Shown: one piece after another, positions 1 to 11,182 of the stretch
Layout: every line of letters begins with the position of its first letter
How positions within the stretch are numbered: the first letter of the stretch is position 1
Origin: Diphasiastrum complanatum
Lineage: Eukaryota > Streptophyta > Lycopodiopsida > Lycopodiales > Lycopodiaceae
DNA: 64,000 nt
NCBI GenBank assembly: GCA_029204225.1
Contig: CM055107.1
Span: 7,846,873 to 7,910,872, forward strand
Reading direction: 5' to 3'
Notes under the pieces: model-generated
The model's input: the letters and a program-made list of their open reading frames with translations, nothing else
The model's database searches: none
What the model was told of the DNA's origin: nothing
Translations under genes and position numbers: made by a program

Positions 1-1190
1 TGGTGGTTTGTATATCTATAATTCTACCCAGATATAAGATAGAGATAACACTATTTCAAGTTTTTTTCCTACAATAATTCATTTTTCTACATTTACTAAT
101 GTCTTTAGTTCTTCATTATACCTTAGTTGAAAGATTTTTAGGGGACTAAAAAATTCTAAGGAGGGAAGAATAGTGGACATCAGAGGTAGTAAGTGTGATC
201 AGGAAAGGTATTTCGTAGTTAGGATTTTGTTAATCCTGGTAAATAATTGCTTAATACCATATATTAATTTTCAGGAGAGAATTTATTTAGTTGAATTCAT
301 AACTCATCTTTATAACCATTGAGTTATCCGTAGTTTTGGATGTCAAATGAGATATTAGGATTGGAATCTGAGACCTGGATTACATTGGATCTATTGATTG
401 ACTGAAGCTTGTCCCTAGATTTGATGCATCAGTAGGGTTTCAAAACTTATCATTAACCAGAATAGATCATAATGTAATAGTGAACCATGTTAATTCTTCT
501 GCTTAGATCACAGGATCAGATGTGGATTTGTGGTATCCATCTGATAGGCATCTGATAGACATGCTAGTCATCCAAATAATTGGATTCTCCAGTATATGGG
601 AATAAGAGATAATTTTCTTATGTGAACTATAGGACAACTAGATGATCTATGGATCTCTAGAATATCAGATAAGATAAGGATTTTTAAGAAAGGAAAAGCT
701 GATGGTATGGGACATCAGTAATTTTGGAAAAAAAATTCTAGGACTGTGAAGATCTAATGATCAATGGTGTGTTTAGTACCTAGTCATGATATGAGAAAAA
801 AGGAAAACCATTGATTAAATATTGTAAACTAAAGGGTAAAGGCCTGTCCTAAGTTCTCAAAGGCCAAAAGAATTAATTGGCTTAATCATTCACATAAAGG
901 TAGTCTCGAATCAACTTAATGAAAATCAATAAGATTTTAAATCAAAATTTGAAAAACATTGCATCACAAAGATTCATTCACACAATAGCGGAAGCACTGA
1001 GGGGTCAAGATGGGGACCCCCCCCGGGAGGATCCTTTTCTTATCATTATGAAAATCCAATTGGCCAATGCCAATTACATATAGAAATGGATTCCAATAGG
1101 GTCTCAGATGTAGGAACATCAACTTAACATAGACTTGATTCATATTCACTGATCTTAAATTCCATATCTAGCTTAATAAAAGCATAGACA
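1..1190. other. AT-rich stretch without a recognised gene
   Basis: No reading frame here resembles a known protein and no RNA gene was seen. A short C-run at 1017-1024 followed by GGGAGG is the only low-complexity patch. Part of it could be decayed retrotransposon, but nothing diagnostic was found. Confidence 0.5.
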
Positions 1191-1199
1191 TCTCTTCAT

Positions 1200-1815
1200 A
1201 AGACTTAATCTTTCCGACATGCAATCATGTTGGGTCTTAGATTCTTATCATGCAATCCAAATGGATCTTAGATTCTTGACATGCAATCATAAGGGTTCAT
1301 GGATTCTTGGCATGCAATCATAAGGGTTCATAGATTCTTGACATGCAACTATCTGAAGTGACATGCAATCATAAGGATTCATGGATTCTTGACTTGCAAC
1401 AGTCATGAAGTGACATGCATGATCATTTGGCAATGCATGATGTGACATGCAAGCTTCAAATCTGACATGCAAGCTCTAAATCTGACATGCAAAGACAATA
1501 GGCCACTAGCGGCATGACATGCGAGCTCTAAATCTGACATGCAAGCTTTAGATCTAACATGCAAGCTCTAGATCTGACATGCATGGACAATAGGCCACTG
1601 ATGCTATGACATGCATGCTCTACATCTGACATGCAAAGACAATAGGCCACTGATGGCATGACATGCAAGCTTCCAAACTGACATGCAAGCTTTAGATCTA
1701 ACATGCAAGCTCTAGATCTGACATGCATGGACAATAGGCCACTGATGCTATGACATGCATGCTCTACATCTGACATGCATAGTCAATTGGCCATAGACAC
1801 TATGACATGCAAAAG
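1200..1815. repeat. CATGC-rich minisatellite with a 144-bp higher-order repeat
   Basis: The motif GACATGCAAGCTCTAGATCT and close variants recur many times, so CATGC appears every 15-25 bases. A larger unit of 144 bp, starting near 1534 and again near 1678, repeats almost without change. 144 is a multiple of three, so a reverse-strand frame over it shows a 48-residue repeat; that frame is a by-product of the repeat, not a gene. A GA tract (1878-1897) and a G run lie about 60 bp past its right end. Confidence 0.9.
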
Positions 1816-2100
1816 TACTGATCAGCCATTCTGACATATGGGTAACAGTTTCAAGAGCATACCATAGTTTCGAGAGAAGGTGAGAGAGAGAGAGAGAGGG
1901 GGGGGGGTGTTTGTGTTGTGATGTGAGAGATAGAAATTCGAGGGTTTGAGCTCCAAATAATCTTGCAATCACAAAATAACATAGTCTCCTTGAGGTGATG
2001 CCTCAATCCCCTTCTCCAGATCACCTGTACACAACAAACAATAAAATGGCAGAGTTTGGATGCATCAATCTTTAATCCTCCTGGTAGAGGGGCGCATTTC

Positions 2101-2114
2101 CACTTATATAGAGA
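2101..2114 (-). promoter_or_regulatory. TATA-box-like element, reverse strand
   Basis: Read on the reverse strand the sequence is CTCTATATAAGTG, a good plant TATA consensus. Transcription from it would run left, through 2070 and into the CATGC minisatellite. It may belong to an unrecognised LTR covering roughly 960-2430. No partner LTR was found, so this is a suggestion only. Confidence 0.35.
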
Positions 2115-2299
2115 GTGGAGAGTCCTTCCAAAGTGAGTGAGGTGTCAAGTTCAAGTGTAGTGTGAGGAAGACTCCAATTGGACTTAGGGAGAAGTGGAGT
2201 GCATGGATGAGGTGTTTTAGTTAGGGAGGGTGAATGGGTGATGTGTACTAGCTTGGGAGAGTTATTAGAATGATTTGGCATTTGAAGTGAGAGTGCCCC

Positions 2300-3140
2300 A
2301 TTCTAGGTGTCAAATAGCCTAGAATGCATGAGGAAAATTAGGTGGGAGGTAGGTGGTACAAGGTTCAAACTTGACTTTTAATTACATACAATTTTACATG
2401 GTTACAACTTGGGAATTCACCCAAGTGCAATCTTCCTATAGAAGAGCCAAGGTATATGTCCATCTTGTTTTTGCATAACGTCCATCAATTCCTAGGCCCT
2501 TTTTTCTAGAGGTTGCCCATCCTCAGTCATGTTCATTGGCGCTTACTTTCCAGAGGTTGCCCATCCTCAATCATGGTGGAACAAGTCACTAGGGTGATCA
2601 GACCCTAAGTCTTGTCTTGTTCTTTATAGACTCCTATGAGCCTTCATTATATACTTATAAATAAGCCTTCTTTATAGACTCTACTGAGCCTTCATTATAG
2701 ACTTTATCAGAAAGCCTTCTTGTATACTGTCTGTAAGCTTAGAAAGCTTCTTGATTCGATTCTTGTTGTTCTGGCACTTTCTCGTGTACCTGCACATAAC
2801 CTCAAAGAGAGATCAGTCCTTAAGCCCATAGGGCTTCTTATTCTTGTTCAGACTCTTTAGGTACATTTCATGTGTACCTGGACATACCTTCAAAGAAAGG
2901 TCACTGATCATAATACCATCAAACATGGTTCATAGAAGATTCTTAGTTCTACACGTGTCAATGCCTGTTACTCAATTCATTGAAGCAATTAATTTCATAC
3001 AATATCCATAAGAATACTGATCATTGATAATTCTATATCATCAAAGTCTATCTGGGTCTAAACCTGAGAAAGTCTTTATTACTTGGAAGCAATTTGTCTC
3101 TACAAATTACAAATGTGGGGTATTTTGAAAAATTTTGAGG
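2300..3140. other. Non-coding stretch, nothing recognised
   Basis: Both strands are closed by frequent stops. There is a local near-duplication: phrases around 'ccttcattatagactt' recur between 2640 and 2720, and 'tcgtgtacctgcacata' near 2780 recurs near 2870. This suggests an old internal duplication of about 100 bp. Confidence 0.5.
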
Positions 3141-3142
3141 TT

Positions 3143-5095
3143 TAATCTAGATCCCAATGTGGTATCTCATTATTTACAAAATCAGAGGCCCTCAAATCTA
3201 TTTTTCACTTTTTAATTAATCCTTTACTTCTTAATAATTTCTCGAGTATAAGAGATCTGACTAGTTTATATGAATTCTTTTCAGCATGAAGTTATTCTTC
3301 TGGAAGATTGTTATGTCATATAAATTACTACTTGTGGGAATAGACTTGGAATTCTGGTAGATTCTAAGGTTAAAGTGTTTCAATTTCTTAAATCTAGAGT
3401 ATCTCTTTGTGCATAAATGGATTTTGATAGAATGGTAGTTCCGATCACTCGAGTTGAAAATATTTGAAAGAGAAGTCCTGTTTGAAATAGAGTGAATCCT
3501 TTTATGGAATGCATTTATTATTGACTTTTCATGGATTTGGATATTTCCACATATCAGGCTTTCCAGTTAACTATTATTGAAATTGATAATTTCTTTAAAA
3601 GGAGGGGTGAAGTGGTGGGATAAAATTCTATTTGGAAATCTGTGGGTTGCATAGTTTTTGGAAGAGAACCAACTTGGGTATAGAAATGAGATTGTTTCTG
3701 AAAGTAATTTTGGATAGATTCAGAGTCAGATGCCAAATTGGATCTTTTTGAATAAGAAGAATTCTCTAGGGATTGTGTGGACAATCTGGATCTAGAATAG
3801 GTTTGGAATTTGAATCATTATTTATAAGTTGTACAGTGAAAGGTCAAAAATTACTAATTTCATTTTGATTGGAATAGGAGTAAGTTTGATCAAGGTTTAA
3901 GTCTGAGAATTCTGTATTGGGTCAACCTAATCCTAGTTTAGTACTAAGATCAGAGAGGGGTTGATTGAGTGGATAAATTATATAATTAAAGGTAAATTGA
4001 AATGGAAAAATTGTTGAGAGTGAATTTTATTCGTCTCAGAGATTTTCTAGATATGTTATTTACTCATAAGAAATAGAAAATCTTTTGTAGCTGAGTTACA
4101 AGATCTCAATGAGATATGAAAGTAACATATGTGGGTTCTGGAGGAATCTGCCAGATAAAAATGTGTTTATATAACGGGTCATAGTGAGATTATTCACATA
4201 TGTGCACAATTGATCTTGTATGAATCTACTATGTATTCCTAGTTACTAGGGTTATTTGGTGCACTTAACCTAGTCAATGAACATAAGCATATGATCAAGT
4301 ATTTTTTGACAGATACTTGCAGAGTTAATGGATTTTTCTATGAAAGATTTATGATTTAACTAATAAATGATTTGGATGAGGATCTAAATGTGGTGTTATA
4401 CTAGTATAATGGAATTCTGTACCTATACATTTAAGATTTTTGAGTCATCAGCGATTAACTTGAGTAATTGATTTACTCTTGAGGAAGTTAATTGGAAAAA
4501 TGAACAGTGTGAAGGAAGTTCACCAGAAACTGTTTGTTGGTGTATATTGCTTGTAAGACACATGAGTTGTGAGTCATCCGGATTCATCAGTTAAAATCAT
4601 GTGCATAGGATATACAGAATTCTTGGGTGAGTATTTCTCGGTTGAGAAATAGACTCAATTTATTAGTGATTGTATCTCATTGGATAATATCTAGATTTAA
4701 TTCTAGACAGTAAATCCAAAGTTTTTCTATCTTTGACTACCTGAAGGTCTGAATTTGATAGCTTACATTTTGGTTAAGAATCCAATTTGAGAAATATTCT
4801 TAAGATTAGGTATTTTCTTAGTGGAAAAGCTTTTTAGAATGATTCTTATATATTTCCTAAGTCGTGTATTAAACATAAACTCCAAAAGTATATTTTGGGA
4901 TTCCAATAAATTATGATTGACGAATCATATGAATCTAACTATTTGTGATTGACGGATCACAAATGGATACTTAATCAAAGGGCAACCAGGAAATGTGTTG
5001 ATTCTTAAGTATGTGAGTAACTAATTGAGTTGAGATTTCAGTTTAACACTTGGGAGTGTGAATCTCTTTACTCCAGTATTTTATTGAGAAAACGT
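3143..5095 (+). repeat. Anonymous ~1.95 kb dispersed repeat, copy A
   Basis: The stretch beginning TTTAATCTAGATCCCAATGT is collinear with 58224-60205 in the same orientation, with many substitutions and small indels. Homology starts and stops sharply at both ends of both copies. The forward strand is poor in C relative to G, which would fit a decayed transcribed element. No frame is open for long. The phrase 'gacggatcacaaatgga' near 4954 faintly recalls the TDHK motif of gypsy RNase H, but too weakly to name the family. Confidence 0.8.
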
Positions 5096-5333
5096 TGCAA
5101 AAATAGCCGAAATCCTTAATCTGGACAAAGCCAGTAAGGACAACAAAAACAAATATCTTTTTTTGGCCACCGATGCAATTTGATAAATATGAATGAGATC
5201 TGAATTAGAGAGGCGGGGAGTCGGGAAAGGCAGAGAAAAATAATAGAAAGCTAGTATAATGAGTTATTGAAAAATTAAAGGTAAATTGTCGTCTAGAGTA
5301 GTGAAAAACTCTAGAACGACGGTGAACTATTTT

Positions 5334-6000
5334 TTGAGATTTCGCAGTTGGCCTTCTATTTCCTTGAGTGTGTGCTCGTCTTCTTAGAGCGAGGCACGTA
5401 GGATGACCAGCTCGGTATCCTTTGTTACGAGCACCGCATCATGAAGTTTTCTCTGGTCTTGGTAGGTCTATAGCACCCGAGCAGAGTGATCCTTGTAGTA
5501 TTCGACGCGCTTCCTCTAGAGTTTTTGGGCAGCCAGTGTCTCTTCTTCTGCCATTGCTACCATTTGATCGAGTGTAGCTTGGATGGCCTGCACTTGTTGA
5601 TCAGCTTGCTGGACTTTTAGCTCCAAGGCCATCTGTTGGGTGGTGAAGTTGGCCTGGGATCTCTGCAACTCTTTCTTTTCCTTGGAAACATTTTGCTCCA
5701 GTTGGTAGATGTAGTCCTTAAGCGATCTTTTGGTGGCTTTGATAGATTCACGCTCCTGCTCCAGTGCGGTCTGTTTTAGCACCAAATGCTAGTAGTCAGA
5801 TTGATATTTTTTTCGTGCAATCTTCTCTTGGTGAGCTCGATCTAAAGTCTGGACACGAGTTAGTGTTGCTGAGTTGCTTGCTCTGCTTTCTTCAACTGGC
5901 CTGTCAACTGGTGGACCAATGTCTAGCTCTCAATCCTTTCTTTTTCTTAATCTCTTTTTAGCTGCACGACCTGATCAATCAAGGCTTGCAGCATTTATCT
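5334..6000 (-). pseudogene. Decayed coiled-coil coding sequence
   Basis: The longest open part (5516-5785) encodes 89 residues rich in Glu, Lys, Gln and Leu with a clear heptad pattern (LEQERESIKATKRSLKDYIY, then QANFTTQQMALELKVQQAD). The same frame continues in both directions past single stops, with further coiled-coil-like text such as TDTELVILRASL and LKEIEGQLRNLKK down to about 5334. So a longer coiled-coil protein was once encoded here and now carries several nonsense codons. GC content is higher than in the surroundings. Plant transposon-associated proteins often end in such a coil, and the next entry fits that idea, but the family is not certain. Confidence 0.5.
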
Positions 6001-6037
6001 CATCACCAATTAGCCGTGACATTACTCAATAGCTCTT

Positions 6038-6680
6038 TTAGAAAGCATCTGGTAGAGTAATTGCTAGAGGATGGTTAAAACAATCCAACATCCCAAAGCT
6101 TGAGTGTCCCAGCTGGCCGAAGGTGGCAGAGTTACGATGAGTGGTAGAAGAGGTGGGGTGACAGAGATGGTGGTGATGGGTGGAACAGTGGTGGTGGAGA
6201 TGGTGGCGATAACAGGGGTGACAATAGAGGTGGTGAGAGCAGCAGCAATGGTGGAAACAACTGTGGGGCGAATGGGAGATGAAGTAAGTGGAATAGTGAG
6301 TAAGGGGGGATGAGGTGGCGATGACAAGAGTGGTGATTGTGAAAATGGTGGAACTTGTGATAGCTATGGAAACAGGAGAAGAAATTGTGGGGTGGATGGG
6401 GCTATGTACAGAGGATGTGATCTGAAGTATGGGGGAGGAGCGGATGGGGCTGGTGCGCATTGGGCTAGTGTGTGTGTGAGTTGATGGCATAGGTGATGAG
6501 GCGAAGGTGAGCAATTGTTATGAGTGGAGAATAGGCTGGCGGATGGAGAGGAGGGTGTGGGTGTTTTAACACCTAGATGCTCCAGGTGAGTGTAGGCAAT
6601 GACGGTGATGAGACCACCATAGGTGATCCGTGAGGGGCACTTGAAAGTAGCTTGTAACTCCTTTATGAGAAACAAGACAT
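6038..6680 (-). pseudogene. Low-complexity Ser/Thr/Pro/His-rich reverse-strand frames, probably the same decayed gene
   Basis: Several overlapping reverse-strand frames are open because the DNA is a GGTG/TGGTGA-rich repeat. The only part that looks like a structured protein is at the right end, reading MFLIKELQATFKCPSRITYG (6675-6616) and then GLITVIAYTHLEHLGVK. That phrase recalls the N-terminal domain of plant 'putative transposon proteins', which fits with the coiled coil just downstream (5.3-6.0 kb). This is an inference from style, not a firm match. The rest of the frame is compositionally biased and may never have been a protein. Confidence 0.35.
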
Positions 6681-6699
6681 GATCATTGTTAAAAATTTA

Positions 6700-7500
6700 C
6701 AATTCTAGCTTGACTAGTTTTGGTCATATGACTTGTAAATAGTTAGATGGTCATGATGTGGCTTGTCACACGTTCCAAATAGCATAGAATTCCATTCATA
6801 AGGATGTTCTCAAGTAGACCTAAGTATTAGAACCTTTGGAATGAGTCCAAATTATGCTTAGATACAAGGGAGAAAAAATAGGAGCTATTTTCGGTAATTT
6901 TTGCATTGTTGATGGATCTCCAAGATTCCAACCCTAACTTGGTAGGGATGAAAGATCCACCAAAATTAGCATTAGGGATAGGTTTAGGGCTACTCATACC
7001 TACCCAAAACCGTGATGGATCATGTATATATAGGTGATGATATCTCACCAAAATCAATCAAGCAATTTCATGATTTTTCTCTCATAATGGTGCAATTGCT
7101 CTCTATGTTCATAATTGTTTGAGTACTTGTGATTACTAATGATTATAGGATTGAATGTAGGTCTAGTGTACAGTACTCAGACTGTGGGAGGCCGTACTTT
7201 CACACGTGTGAAGCCTTCTTCAAGGATTTGGACCATTTAGTGAGGTTCAAGCATAGATTTTTGATGGATTTTGATGGTTCAACTTGTGCTAATCTTATGA
7301 AATCATAATCTATTGTTTCCCTCATTTCAAGTGTTTTAGGATCCTTATTTGCTGTAATTTTTACAATCATATAGTATTTGGTCCATCTATCATTATCGTC
7401 ATGACGATGACTTACTTGGACACGTGGAGGGGACGGTGGGAACTCATGATGATGGTGGTGGACTAAAAATATATCGCGTCACGGAGATTGGGATTTCTGA
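6700..7500. other. Non-coding stretch
   Basis: No protein-like frame was seen. The text CACACGTGTG near 7200 is the palindromic ACACGTGT element that recurs in several LTRs of this window and may mark an old LTR. Confidence 0.4.
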
Positions 7501-7504
7501 ATTA

Positions 7505-8080
7505 CAAAATCAGGTAGTTGTCACTGGTTTTTGTTTTAACGTCATCATCATCTGGACAAAAAATACGGATACGTCAAGTTTGGTGAGGGTTTGAGTGGCT
7601 GGCAAGTGGCTGGAGTGTGGAAGAATCAGAGCTATCGAAATTGGTTGTGGGTCGAGGGAGACTATATGGTCTTGCCCTTTATAAGTGACAATGAAATGGC
7701 CTTTGTCAAATGTGAAAAAGACTTGCTCGACCAGAGCAAGGTCCCGAAAGATGGGCACTTCCATGTTATGAGAACTACGAGATAACTGTCATTGCTAAGA
7801 GCTGCAATCTCTTGCTCCATGTGAGTAAAGACATGATGGTGTACCATGAAGGTGCACGTGTGGCAAGAGCAGCAGTTCAGTGGGCAGATCAGGGAGATGT
7901 GCCTCCCTCCTCTTGACTGGGGGACATGGATGAGGATGGGGAGGAGACGAGGTGGATCCGGTCTATTGGGATGCAGATGGCAAGGAAGCGGTACAAGGCC
8001 AGAAGAATGGTTGGGACTAGAAAGTGCAGCAGTGTTTCGGGTGATGTGAGGGGGGGGGGGGGGAGGGGTTTCAATCATGC
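7505..8080 (-). pseudogene. Decayed reverse-strand coding sequence
   Basis: A reverse frame reads EVPIFRDLALVEQVFFTFDK then GHFIVTYKGQDHIVSLDPQP (7764-7640), which has the hydrophobic/charged alternation of a folded protein. An overlapping frame farther right reads MEQEIAALSNDSYLVVLITW. The two are out of phase, so at least one frameshift has occurred. It lies in the same orientation as the coiled-coil remnant at 5.3-6.0 kb and could be the N-terminal part of the same dead transposon-type gene. The family is not recognised. Confidence 0.35.
8050..8063. repeat. Homopolymer G tract
   Basis: About 14 consecutive G residues followed by AGGGG. It opens spurious glycine- or proline-rich frames on the two strands. 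Confidence 0.9.
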
Positions 8081-8339
8081 GTTCAAGTGCAATAGAGAAG
8101 AATAATGGCGAGGACAGTGACTGTCAAAAATAGCAATAGTACTCCTTACAGACCATTCAGGACAGTTCTAGGGCAATTTTACAAGGAGAAAAGAGAAAGG
8201 AGGGGTAGGTTTGGATTTTCACATAGGATCTGTTCAAGGGCAAGGGCAGTGTGTATACAAGGTGGAATTTCTTATATATAGGGTTTTGTTGATGCTCTCC
8301 CTAACTAGATATACTCAATCTCCTATTTATTTTAAAATC

Positions 8340-9200
8340 ATCACTTAACTATAGTAAGGGTGTTAGCCGATTCTCTAGTACCGAGCCAAGTTGAAGACAC
8401 AAGTTATCTCTCACCCATGACCGAGGAGGTCTCAGAATGAAGAGAGCAGAAGAAGCTGAGAGCCGAGCGTGAGAGCCGAGGAAATACTAGCTAGGCAGAT
8501 AGTGATTAACTATGTGAGCCTACGTGGTGTATCCCAAAGAAGGAATGACCATGTAGGAGCTAGTAACATGTACTTGAATAGTTGTAATAAATGTAGACCC
8601 CCTTAAAATAGTAAGAGTGAGCCACCTTTTGATGGTGACCTCTAGTGGAAGGGCAAATTCCACATGTAATTTCTAATTTAGTGGAATTGCCACATGAGCT
8701 CCACATGGGCAGCCTTCTTGCTTATTTAAGGGCCCCCCTCTCTTGTGAGGGAGCTTTTGATCATATTTTCAAGTTCTCTTGAAGTAATAAAGAGGATCCT
8801 CCACGAGTTCTTGAAGATCACTAAGCTCCTTGTTCATGGCAATGATCTTGAGTGATATTTCTATGAGCATGCTCGATTTCTTGCTTGTGAATTAACTAGA
8901 TTCTTGTTTCTTATTCTTGCTTAGTTGTGGATTAGCTTCAATTCTTGCTTGTGGAATCTTGTAGAAATTAGCATTCAAGTAAACTATAGAGGCTGGAAAT
9001 GTGGTGTAAATCTTGCATAGTCTTGACATTCTAGTTCTTGATGTTCTTGGATAATTTAGGCATCAAGTAATGTATGTTTCTTGATTCCTAGATTGTTCAA
9101 TGTTGTTAGGAATCTTGTTTCTTGTTTCTTGAATCTAGCTTTGGTTTCAGTGGCTATTCTAGTTCTTGATTGTTCTTTGATTCAGTAGTTAGTAGTAGGA
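8340..9200 (+). other. Possible solo LTR or LTR fragment with promoter-like core
   Basis: A candidate start TGTTAGCCGATTCTC (8347) is followed by a GC-richer U3-like region, a TATTTAA box at 8723-8729 and AATAAAG near 8787. Then comes a T-rich tract with repeated 'ttcttg' motifs. This is how a plant LTR is built, but no terminal CA, target duplication or primer site could be fixed, and no second copy lies in the window. Confidence 0.3.
8721..8730 (+). promoter_or_regulatory. TATTTAA core promoter-like site
   Basis: CTTATTTAAG sits about 60 bp upstream of an AATAAAG motif, within the LTR-like block described for 8.34-9.2 kb. Confidence 0.3.
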
Positions 9201-9649
9201 TTGCTCTCTATGCTGAATCCTGATCTGTTTGAGCTGTAGATGGTTGCATGGCTAGTGTATGCATGTAGCTGAGTATCGGATTTAAGCTACCCACTGACAG
9301 GCTGGGAAATACGTAATGCATCCTTGAATATTGCTTCTGCTCTGTAAACGTTCTAATAAGAAGAATAATCACAAAAGAACCATAACGACAGAGGAATCCA
9401 AGAGAGATAAGTAGCAAAAAGAGAAGAACGTGCTACAGATTCAGTAAATAAGTGAACATTTGGCACCGTTCCACAGCAACACACACGCTCAACCAAGCCC
9501 TATCTCAATCTCCTGTGTTGCAACACCATCATCTGAGAGCTCCTACACATTCATTGACGAGCCCATCCCGTCGTTTTGGACCAAAGTCTTGCTCGTTTCT
9601 CAACCGGAGTCTCACGATCCTCACCACGATGAGCTCTACAATCTCAACC

Positions 9650-10410
9650 GGAGCCAAACCACTACCTCATACCTCTCGATCGAACGAAACCGTCATATAT
9701 CATTCGGAGTGCTCAGTAAAAAACTCGACCAGAGAACTGCCATCAATTCTCAACTGGAGTGCTCAGAAAAAAACTCAACCGGAGCACTGCCATCAATTCT
9801 CAACCGGAGCATTTCGCTCGCATCTCAACTGGAGTGCTCAGTAAAAACTCGACCAGAACATTGCCATCAATTCTCAACCGGAGCATTTCACTCACATCTC
9901 AATGAAGTGCTCAGTGAAAAAACTCGATTGGAGCACTTTCATCAATTCTCAATCGGAGTGCTCAGAAAAAACTCGACCGGAGCATTGCCATCAATTCTCA
10001 ACTAGAGCATTTCGCTCGCATCTCAACTGGAGTGCTCAGTAAAAACTCGACCAGAGCACTGCTATCAATTCTCAACCGGAGCATTTCGCTCGCATCTCAG
10101 CCAAAGTGCTCAGTAAAAAACTCGACCGGAGCACTGCCATCACATCTCAATCGGAGTGTTCAGTCCAATCTCGACCGAAGACCTCTACTCAGATCTCGAC
10201 CAGCACATTCTACTCAAATCTCGACCGGAGCACCCTTCTCAAATATCAACCGGAGCACTCTGCTCAAATCTCAACCGGAACACTGCTCTTGAATCTCAAC
10301 CAGAGGACACAGTCCCCTCTCGGCCTATTTCGAATCTCAACCGGAGCCGGAACCCTGTCACTTTTCAACCGGAGCCGAAACCTTACTCAAGTTCCGACAG
10401 ATGCACATCC
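9650..10410 (+). repeat. 25-bp-based minisatellite with 50- and 75-bp higher-order units
   Basis: The core phrase TCTCAACCGGAGCACT and variants are repeated throughout. The marker GTGCTCAG occurs at 9709, 9759, 9834, 9907, 9958, 10032 and 10106. Spacings are 50, 75, 73, 51, 74 and 74, which are two or three times a basic 25 bp. From about 10175 the plain 25-bp period is visible. Several forward frames are open through it and read as repeated SILNRSIS / ECSVKNSTG phrases; they follow from the repeat and are not convincing genes. It lies upstream of the gag start at 16097, and the two were contiguous before the copia insertion at 10529. Confidence 0.9.
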
Positions 10411-10523
10411 ATCCTTAACCGTCACAAACTATAGTAGACCGTAATATTATGATTTACGACCTTCAAACGACCTCCATCGACCATCCCAAACCGAAATCAA
10501 CCGGTAACAGACCACAACACCCG

Positions 10524-10528
10524 CATTC
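10524..10528. repeat. Left target-site duplication CATTC
   Basis: CATTC directly precedes the left LTR and is matched exactly by CATTC at 16020-16024. Confidence 0.95.
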
Positions 10529-11182
10529 TGTGAAGGATTTCAGATCATTCAAGATCCAATCCAAGTCCCAAATCTTTGGTTACAATAAGGAGCAAACCAA
10601 CAATCCTGCCAATGTAGAAAAATCAGCATCTACATACAAAATGAGATGCAAACTCTAAGAGATATTGATCAAACATGAACCAAAACATAAAATGTGTTTG
10701 CTGTTCGTACAATTACAATACCCTACTGTATTTCACACGTGTGGAACCGAAAATAGCAATAAATGATCATTCTACACACAAGATTGCAAGATAACACCAA
10801 GATAGTGCACCAATGAGTAGTAGAACCCAAAGAGAACCATGTATAATGATGAAATGAGAGAGAGAAGAGAGAAGATGTGTCTCTCCAATAGTTACATCCT
10901 TTTATAGAGTTTCCAAACCCTATTTGGCCACTTGGCTTTCCCTCCAAAATGTAAACCCTACTATTTTTGGGTCTAGATTCAATGTACCCAAAGTTCAAAT
11001 TTGAATCTCTCTCAAACTCGACTACCAACTTTCCCACACTTTCCAAAAGTGTTTATTGAATGTAGTTTAAACTAATATAACTTCAAAAAGTTTATCTCTA
11101 AGTCTAAAATGAGTTTTGGCCTCTTATTAACAATTTACCAAAATGTGACTAAACTAGACTAAACTAGTTGAAATCTCTCACA
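10529..11182 (-). repeat. 3' LTR of the young copia element
   Basis: It starts TGTGAAGGATTTC and ends GAAATCTCTCACA, so the ends form an imperfect inverted repeat. It is 654 bp long and shows no difference by eye from the right LTR. A 107-codon open frame inside it is identical in both LTRs but has no recognisable function. Confidence 0.95.

Noticed and set aside
4950-5000. Gypsy RNase H TDHK-like phrase in the anonymous repeat
   Set aside because: The match covers only a few residues and is not supported by neighbouring motifs or by the second copy.
6038-6514. 158-codon His/Thr/Ser/Pro-rich reverse frame as a gene
   Set aside because: Compositional repeat; three overlapping frames are open at once, which points to biased DNA and not to selection.
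9709-10410. Direct repeats considered as a CRISPR-like array
   Set aside because: The 25-bp units are contiguous and diverged without unique spacers, and the genome is a plant's.
10723-11046. 107-codon frame repeated exactly at 15560-15883
   Set aside because: It lies wholly within the LTRs; identity reflects the recent insertion and gives no evidence of a gene.
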